Source: Actinomadura fibrosa
GTDB lineage: Bacteria; Actinomycetota; Actinomycetes; Streptosporangiales; Streptosporangiaceae
Length of the DNA stretch: 45,849 nt
Assembly: GCF_900659615.1 (NCBI RefSeq)
Contig: NZ_CAACUY010000059.1
Coordinates: 1-45,849 of the forward strand
Direction: 5' to 3'
Shown here: positions 41,467 through 45,849 of the stretch, piece by piece
Layout: the number at the start of each line of letters is the position of its first letter
Numbering within the stretch: position 1 is the stretch's first letter
Position numbers and translations under genes: made by a program
Notes under the pieces: generated by a model
Database searches by the model: none
What the model was told of the DNA's origin: nothing
What the model saw: only the letters and a program-made list of their open reading frames with translations

Positions 41467-42714
41467 TCAGTGCGCGGCGGGCCGGCGCCGCACCCCGGCG
41501 GCCGCGAGGACGGCGCCGAGGACGCACAGCATGCCCGTGACCAGCACCGCCGTGTGCACGCCGTTCATGAACGCCTGGCCGCTCCCCGCGACGACGGCGG
41601 CCCTGACATCTCCCGGCATTCCGGCGGAGACCGGGGCGACGCCCATCGCGACCGCGTCCCGCGCCTCACCGAGGCTCCGCGCGGCGGACGCGGGGACCCC
41701 GGCGGAGATGAGCTCGCCGTACAGCGTCGCGCCGACCCGACTGTCGATCAGCGAGACGAGCACGGAGGTGCCGAGCGCGCCGCCGATCTGGAGCACGCTG
41801 GCCTGAAGGCCGCCCGCGACGAACGGCGGCCACATCGCGGCGAACGGGGAGCCCGCGTCCCAGCCGAGCATGAGGAAGCACGCGGCGGCCTGAAGGAGCA
41901 TGCCGAGCGGCATCGTGAACCGCGGCCCGAACCGCTCGGTCAGCGCGGCGCCGAGCGGGGCGGCGGCGACCGAGGCCAGGCTGAGCGGCAGCGTCCGCAC
42001 GCCCGCCTCGACGGGGGAGAACCCGCGGACGTTCTGCAGGTACAGCATCACGAAGAAGATCATGCCGAGCAGGGCGAAGACGGCGAGCCCGGCGGCGATC
42101 GCGCCGAGCGTGGCGGCCGAGGACCACCCCCACGTCTCGCCCCTCACGACGCCGAACACCACCGCGAGCAGGCCGAGCGCGAGCAGGACGACGCCCGGCA
42201 CGTCGAAGCGCTGCCCCGCGGCGGCCGCGTTCCTGCTCCGCGGCAGCACCAGCGCGCTGAACAGCGGCGCGGCGAGGCCGATCGGCACGTTGACGAAGAA
42301 CACCGACTCCCAGCCGACGTGCTCGATCAGCAGCCCGCCGAGCGGGCGTGCGGGGTGCGGTTCCGCCCTGGGCCGGTTCGCCGCCGGAGGGCCTGAGGAT
42401 CGGGTGCCGGAGGATCTGCCGGCGGGGGCGTGGAGGTGCCGCAAGGACGACAGCGCGCCGAGCGCGGAGCCGAGGGCGTCCATCTCCCCGTCGGTGAGGG
42501 CGCGCACCGCGCCGGTGACATGGGCGGAGCGGACGCGCCGGACCTCGGCCAGCCGCTCCCGGGCCGCCGCGACGCGCCGGTCGGCGGCGTCCCGCCTGCG
42601 CTCCAGCAGGCCGAGCCCGCCGAGCTGGGAGACGAGGGCGCTGACGTTGTTGGGCCGCATCAGCAGCTCGTCCGCGGCCTCGCGCACGGTGACGCCCTCG
42701 CGCTCGTGGACGGG
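41467..42714 (-). pseudogene. Decayed MarR regulator-MFS exporter chimera
   Basis: One open frame (start usable only at GTG 42687, no ribosome site) joins two unrelated pieces. Residues 1-90 are the back half of a MarR HTH protein (VREAADELLMRPNNVSALVS, then RERLAEVRRVRSAHV). From about residue 114 (near 42348) it is an EmrB/QacA exporter beginning in mid-helix 5 (RPLGGLLIEHVGWESVFFVN). The exporter also lacks about 40 residues near 42072 (LAVFALLGMIFFVMLYLQ) and about 25 near 41820 (PPFVAGGLQASVLQIGGALG). A shorter gap lies in the MarR part. All junctions keep the frame. The MarR piece ends upstream exactly at the tRNA-Glu gene (42715). Confidence 0.75.
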
Positions 42715-42786
42715 TAGCCGGGACGGGACTCGAACCCGCGCCTGCCTCAGCGAAAATGAGGTGACCTGCCGTTAGTCGACCCGGCC
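42715..42786 (-). tRNA. tRNA-Glu (TTC)
   Basis: Acceptor GGCCGGG pairs with CCCGGCT (first pair G-U). U8 is present, D-stem GACT/GGTC encloses AACGGCA, and anticodon stem CCTCA/TGAGG holds TTC. The variable loop is CAGGC and the T-arm GCGGG-TTCGAGT-CCCGT is sound. No CCA is encoded. The 3' end abuts the truncated MarR remnant, and the upstream neighbour tRNA-Glu(CTC) ends only four bases away. Confidence 0.88.
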
Positions 42787-42790
42787 CGAG

Positions 42791-42862
42791 CAGCGCGTAC
42801 GAGGATCGAACTCGTGTTTCCACGGTGAGAACGTGGTGTCCTGGCCACTGGACGAACGCGCC
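42791..42862 (-). tRNA. tRNA-Glu (CTC)
   Basis: Acceptor GGCGCGT pairs with ACGCGCT (first pair G-U). U8 is present, the D-arm TCGTCCAGTGGCCAGGAC has the Glu-like GTCC/GGAC stem, and anticodon stem CCACG/CGTGG holds CTC in loop TTCTCAC. The T-arm is ACGAG-TTCGATC-CTCGT. It is transcribed before the tRNA-Glu(TTC), separated by four bases, so both must come from one precursor. Confidence 0.9.
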
Positions 42863-42952
42863 TGGAGATGAGAGCTTGCCTCTCGGTGGTATCGATGGTG
42901 GCCGCCGGGTGAGGACGTCCGCAACGGGTTTATCCGCGGGACCAGGATTCTC

Positions 42953-42965
42953 TATCATGCGGGTA
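42953..42965 (+). promoter_or_regulatory. -10 box of a probable leaderless promoter
   Basis: TATCAT (42953-42958) places the expected transcription start seven bases downstream at 42965, which is the A of the ATG of the beta-propeller gene. No Shine-Dalgarno is present, consistent with leaderless translation, which is frequent in actinomycetes. Confidence 0.5.
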
Positions 42966-43897
42966 TGTTGACTAGGGAATTTCGCCCGCCGTTCCCCGCC
43001 CCGCGTCCCGACCGCTCGCGGCTGGTCGTGCCGCCGCCGCACGAGAGCGCCGGCCACTGGGCCGGCGCGCCCAGCGCGTGCGTCGTGGACGGGGTGACCT
43101 ACCTCGCCTACCGGCTGCGCCGTCCCATAGGGGAGGGGCGCGGGTACGCGCTCGTGGTGGCGCGGTCCGCGGACGGGGAGAGCTTCGAGACGCTGGCGGT
43201 CATCGACAAGGACCGGATGGGCGCCGAGTCCCTGGAGCGGCCCGCGCTCGTGCACACGGACGAGGGCAGGTGGCGGCTGTACGTGAGCTGCGCCACACCG
43301 GGCACCAAGCACTGGCGGGTCGAGCTCCTCGAAGCGGGCACGCCGGAGGGCCTGGCGGACGCGGAGGCGAGGGTCGTGCTCCCCGGCAGCGCGAGCACGG
43401 GCGTCAAGGACCCCGTGATCCTGCGGCACGGGGACCAGTGGCACCTCTGGGCGTCCTGCCATCCCCTCGCCGACCCCGACGAGGCCGACCAGATGGTCAC
43501 CGACTACGCCACCAGCCTCGACGGCCTCGACTGGACCTGGCACGGCACCGCGCTGAGCGGCAGGCCGGGGCACTGGGACGCCCGGGGCGTCCGGGTCGCC
43601 GCCGTCGTCCCGCACGAGGGGCGGGTCTTCGCCTACTACGACGGCCGCGCCACGGCCGCGGAGAACTACGAGGAGCGCACCGGGCTCGCCGCCGGGACGG
43701 AGTTCGGCGCGATGGCGGCGCACGGGACGCTGCCGGTCGCCAGGTCCCCGCACCGCGGCGAGGGCCTGCGCTACCTGTGCGCGGTCGCCCTCCCGGACGC
43801 CTGGCGCGTGTACTACGAGGTGACGCGCGAGGACGGCGCCCACGAGATCCGCACCGAGCTGCACCGGAACGGTAACGGTACTGCACTAAACAAGTAG
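42965..43897 (+). CDS. Five-bladed beta-propeller glycosidase-like protein
   Basis: A 310-residue protein with repeating blade motifs of the GH43/GH32/GH130-like five-bladed propeller: ESAGHWAGAPSACVVDGVTYLAYR, ESLERPALVHTDEGRWRLYV, GVKDPVILRHGDQWHLWASC and VAAVVPHEGRVFAYYDGRATAAENYEER. Acidic residues in the GVKDPVIL and YYDGR segments are candidates for the active site. No signal peptide is visible, so it is probably cytosolic. The start has no ribosome binding site and the gene is likely leaderless. It precedes a peptide-type ABC importer, with 125 bp and a separate promoter between them. Confidence 0.75.
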   Translation: MLTREFRPPFPAPRPDRSRLVVPPPHESAGHWAGAPSACVVDGVTYLAYRLRRPIGEGRGYALVVARSADGESFETLAVIDKDRMGAESLERPALVHTDEGRWRLYVSCATPGTKHWRVELLEAGTPEGLADAEARVVLPGSASTGVKDPVILRHGDQWHLWASCHPLADPDEADQMVTDYATSLDGLDWTWHGTALSGRPGHWDARGVRVAAVVPHEGRVFAYYDGRATAAENYEERTGLAAGTEFGAMAAHGTLPVARSPHRGEGLRYLCAVALPDAWRVYYEVTREDGAHEIRTELHRNGNGTALNK

Positions 43898-43903
43898 GAA
43901 TAG

Positions 43904-43932
43904 TTGATCTCGGGCGGATCGGGCGTTAGGTT
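43904..43932 (+). promoter_or_regulatory. Candidate promoter for the ABC importer operon
   Basis: TTGATC (43904-43909) and TAGGTT (43927-43932) are separated by 17 bp, a good match to a vegetative promoter. It begins seven bases after the preceding stop and lies 91 bp before the binding-protein start at 44023. Confidence 0.5.
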
Positions 43933-44022
43933 GCTGCGCACGGTGCCGCCCCCCGGGCGTGCCCGATCCGTCGTGCGGCGCCTCGCGATCCGGGGCGCCC
44001 GGATCTAGAAGAGGCAGCTCCC

Positions 44023-45720
44023 ATGAGGAAGAGACCGCTCGTCCCCCTCGGCGCCGCCGCGCTGGTCATCGCGTCGGGCGCGGTGGCCTGCGGCGGGTCC
44101 GACTCCGGTTCGCCGACCGCGTTCGACCCGAAGACCTGCCAGGGCGGGACGCTCACCGTCCTCAACCAGAGCGGCCTGAACGAGTTCGACCCGGCGCGGC
44201 TCTACACGTCGGGCGGCGGCGCGCTGCCCTCGCTGGTCTACCGGACGCTCACCACCCGGGCGCGGGTCGCGGGGGAGGCGGGGACGAAGCCCGTCCCGGA
44301 CCTCGCCACCGACCTCGGCAGGCCGAGCGACGACGCGAAGACCTGGACGTACACGCTGAAGGACGGGCTGAAGTTCGACGACGGCTCGCCGATCACCAGC
44401 GCCGAGGTCAAGTACGGCATCGAGCGCTCGTTCTCGCCCGACCTGCCCGGCGGCGCCCCCTACCTGCACGACTGGCTCATCGGCGGCGCGGACTACAAGG
44501 GCCCGTACAAGGGCGGCGACCTCGCCTCGATCGAGACGCCGGACGCCAGGACGATCGTCTTCAAGCTGCGGCAGCCGCACGGCGACTTCCCCTACCTCGC
44601 CACCGCCACCCAGTTCGCCCCGGTGCCGAAGGCCAAGGACACCGGGATCAAGTACAAGAACGCCCCGGTCTCCAGCGGCCCGTACAAGGTCGAGAAGTAC
44701 GAGCAGGGCAAGAAGCTGGTCCTCGTCCGCAACGCGTACTGGAACCGGACGGTCGACACGCAGCGGCTCGGCTGCCCGGACCGCATCGAGGTCACCTCCG
44801 GCCTGGACAAGGCCGTGATCAACCAGCGGCTCGTCAGCGGCGCGGGCGCCGACGCGAAGGCGATCACCACCGACACCACCGTGGGACCGGAGCAGCTCGC
44901 CCGGCTCGGCGGCGACCCCGGCCTCGCCAAGCGCGTCGCCCGGGGCGTGTTCGGCGAGACGAAGTACCTGGCGTTCGACGTCACGAAGAAGCCGTTCGAC
45001 GACATCCGCGTCCGGCAGGCGTTCGCGTACGCGGTCAACCGGCAGTCGGTCGTCAACGCGGTCGGCGGCACCTCGCTCGCCGCGCCCGCCACCACGTTCC
45101 TCCCGGAGGGCAAGGCGTTCGGGCAGCAGCCCTACGACCCGTTCCCCGCCGGGCCGACCGGGAACCCCGCGAAGGCCAAGGAGCTGCTCGCCCAGGCCGG
45201 GTACGCGAACGGGCTCAAGGTGGAGCTCGCGTTCCCCAACACCGACGTCGACGGCTACGGGCCGAAGGTCGCCGCGGCCGTCCAGGACGCGCTCAAGCAG
45301 GCCGGCGTCACGGTCGTGCAGAAGCAGCTCGGCGAGGAGGACTACCGGACGGTCACCGGCAAGCCCGCCACCCAGCCGCCGCTGTCGCTCCAGTCGTGGG
45401 GCGCCGACTGGCCGGCCGGCGGGCCGTTCCTCATCCCGATCTTCGACGGCCGGCAGATCCTGCGCGACGGCGGCAACTACAACCTGGCCCAGCTCGACGA
45501 CCCCGCGGTCAACAAGGAGATCGACGAGATCAGCAGGCTGACCGACAACGCACAGGCGGCGCCGCGGTGGGGCGCGCTCGACGCGAAGATCGGCGAGCGG
45601 GCGCTGCTCGTCCCGCTGTTCCACCCGCGCACGGTGGTGCTGTACGGCAAGGACGTCAAGAACGCCTACGTCGACGAGTGGCGCGGCTGGTACGACGTGT
45701 CGACGGTCTCGGTGAAGTGA
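44023..45720 (+). CDS. ABC transporter substrate-binding lipoprotein (family 5)
   Basis: A 565-residue extracellular binding protein anchored by lipidation: signal RKRPLVPLGAAALVIASGAVAC with the lipobox cysteine at about residue 23. The mature part shows SBP_bac_5 landmarks: GTLTVLNQSGLNEFDPARLY, YTLKDGLKFDDGSPITSAEV, SSGPYKVEKYEQGKKLVLVR and DIRVRQAFAYAVNRQSVVNA. Such proteins bind peptides, nickel chelates or opines for a Dpp/Opp-type importer; the ligand here is unknown. RBS AGAGG precedes the ATG. The permease gene starts 11 bases after the stop. Confidence 0.92.
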   Translation: MRKRPLVPLGAAALVIASGAVACGGSDSGSPTAFDPKTCQGGTLTVLNQSGLNEFDPARLYTSGGGALPSLVYRTLTTRARVAGEAGTKPVPDLATDLGRPSDDAKTWTYTLKDGLKFDDGSPITSAEVKYGIERSFSPDLPGGAPYLHDWLIGGADYKGPYKGGDLASIETPDARTIVFKLRQPHGDFPYLATATQFAPVPKAKDTGIKYKNAPVSSGPYKVEKYEQGKKLVLVRNAYWNRTVDTQRLGCPDRIEVTSGLDKAVINQRLVSGAGADAKAITTDTTVGPEQLARLGGDPGLAKRVARGVFGETKYLAFDVTKKPFDDIRVRQAFAYAVNRQSVVNAVGGTSLAAPATTFLPEGKAFGQQPYDPFPAGPTGNPAKAKELLAQAGYANGLKVELAFPNTDVDGYGPKVAAAVQDALKQAGVTVVQKQLGEEDYRTVTGKPATQPPLSLQSWGADWPAGGPFLIPIFDGRQILRDGGNYNLAQLDDPAVNKEIDEISRLTDNAQAAPRWGALDAKIGERALLVPLFHPRTVVLYGKDVKNAYVDEWRGWYDVSTVSVK

Positions 45721-45730
45721 CCGGCGCGCC

Positions 45731-45849
45731 GTGACCGCACCGGAGACCGAGGTGTCCGCGGTCGCCGCGGCCGCCCCCGCGACCGGCGCGGACGCCCCGC
45801 CCCGGGGACGGCGGACGTGGCGGCGGCTGCGGGCCGACCGGGCCGCGAT
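45731..45849 (+). CDS. ABC transporter permease, N-terminal part (cut by window end)
   Basis: A GTG at 45731 opens a frame to the window edge. It encodes an Ala/Pro-rich start and then RGRRTWRRLRADRAA, the usual cytosolic N-terminus of DppC/OppC-type permeases just before the first membrane helix. Its position after the binding protein supports this. The rest of the gene lies outside the window. Confidence 0.6.
   Translation, partial: MTAPETEVSAVAAAAPATGADAPPRGRRTWRRLRADRAA

Noticed and set aside
1..45849. CRISPR arrays, insertion sequences or prophage genes
   Set aside because: No regularly spaced repeats, transposase, integrase or phage structural motifs were seen on reading both strands. 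The tRNA clusters and MarR-MFS scar are the only hints of past mobile DNA.

Overview
The window is about 45.8 kb of very GC-rich chromosome from a high-GC Gram-positive actinomycete. Coding is dense, with many GTG and TTG starts and frequent GTGA or ATGA stop/start overlaps. The gene content fits the Actinomadura/Thermomonosporaceae part of the phylum: a GuaB1-type GMP reductase, a FolP2-type DHPS paralogue, Lrp/AsnC and LysR regulators, L,D-transpeptidase lipoproteins and an LCP ligase. I infer the lineage from protein style only; no taxonomic marker apart from a 5S rRNA is present.

Layout, left to right. (1) 1-176: the end of an rRNA operon (5S rRNA plus terminator). (2) 177-7339: a divergent TetR regulator facing a tightly overlapping four-gene operon (AtuA/DUF1446, carboxyltransferase, biotin carboxylase/BCCP, acyl-CoA dehydrogenase). 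It resembles the acyclic-terpene/leucine (atu/liu) catabolic modules, with a clear palindromic operator between the two transcripts. (3) 7451-10603: an RDD membrane protein, then a two-gene unit of a CYTH phosphohydrolase and a DUF6745-pentapeptide fusion. (4) 10648-16491, minus strand: a P-loop kinase overlapping a MenC2-like enolase-superfamily protein that has lost its catalytic lysines, a small protein, an LCP cell-wall ligase, a membrane-only relative of that LCP protein, and GuaB1. (5) 17271-28069: a double Lrp/AsnC regulator after a long untranslated region, two CPA1 Na+/H+ antiporters, a LysR regulator, an MFS exporter coupled to a UBP zinc-finger protein, GDP-mannose dehydratase, FolP2, a CGNR regulator and a hypothetical protein.

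(6) 28459-28754: a cluster of three non-standard-looking tRNAs, Trp(CCA), Ala(TGC) and Ser(CGA). All three share almost the same T-arm. (7) 28784-34844: an aminotransferase with a divergent LysR, a VC0807-type membrane protein, and two tandem paralogous L,D-transpeptidase lipoproteins that make 3-3 peptidoglycan cross-links. (8) 34891-41397, minus strand: the most interesting block. A GCS2 ligase fused to a circularly permuted ATP-grasp, an AsnO-type amidotransferase like that of N-acetylglutaminylglutamine amide synthesis, and an EgtC-like Ntn hydrolase lie in a row. Together they look like a pathway for an amide-capped (gamma-)glutamyl peptide or osmolyte that lacks the usual acetyltransferase/ATP-grasp partner. 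An isochorismatase-fold hydrolase and a helical protein follow.

(9) 41467-42862: a decayed MarR-MFS chimera with apparent in-frame deletions, truncated exactly at a pair of tRNA-Glu genes (TTC and CTC) only 4 nt apart. (10) 42965-45849: a probably leaderless beta-propeller glycosidase-like gene and the start of a family-5 peptide-type ABC importer (lipoprotein binding protein, then a permease cut by the window end).

No CRISPR array, IS element or prophage structural gene was seen. All function calls rest on motif recognition by eye and were not checked against any database.
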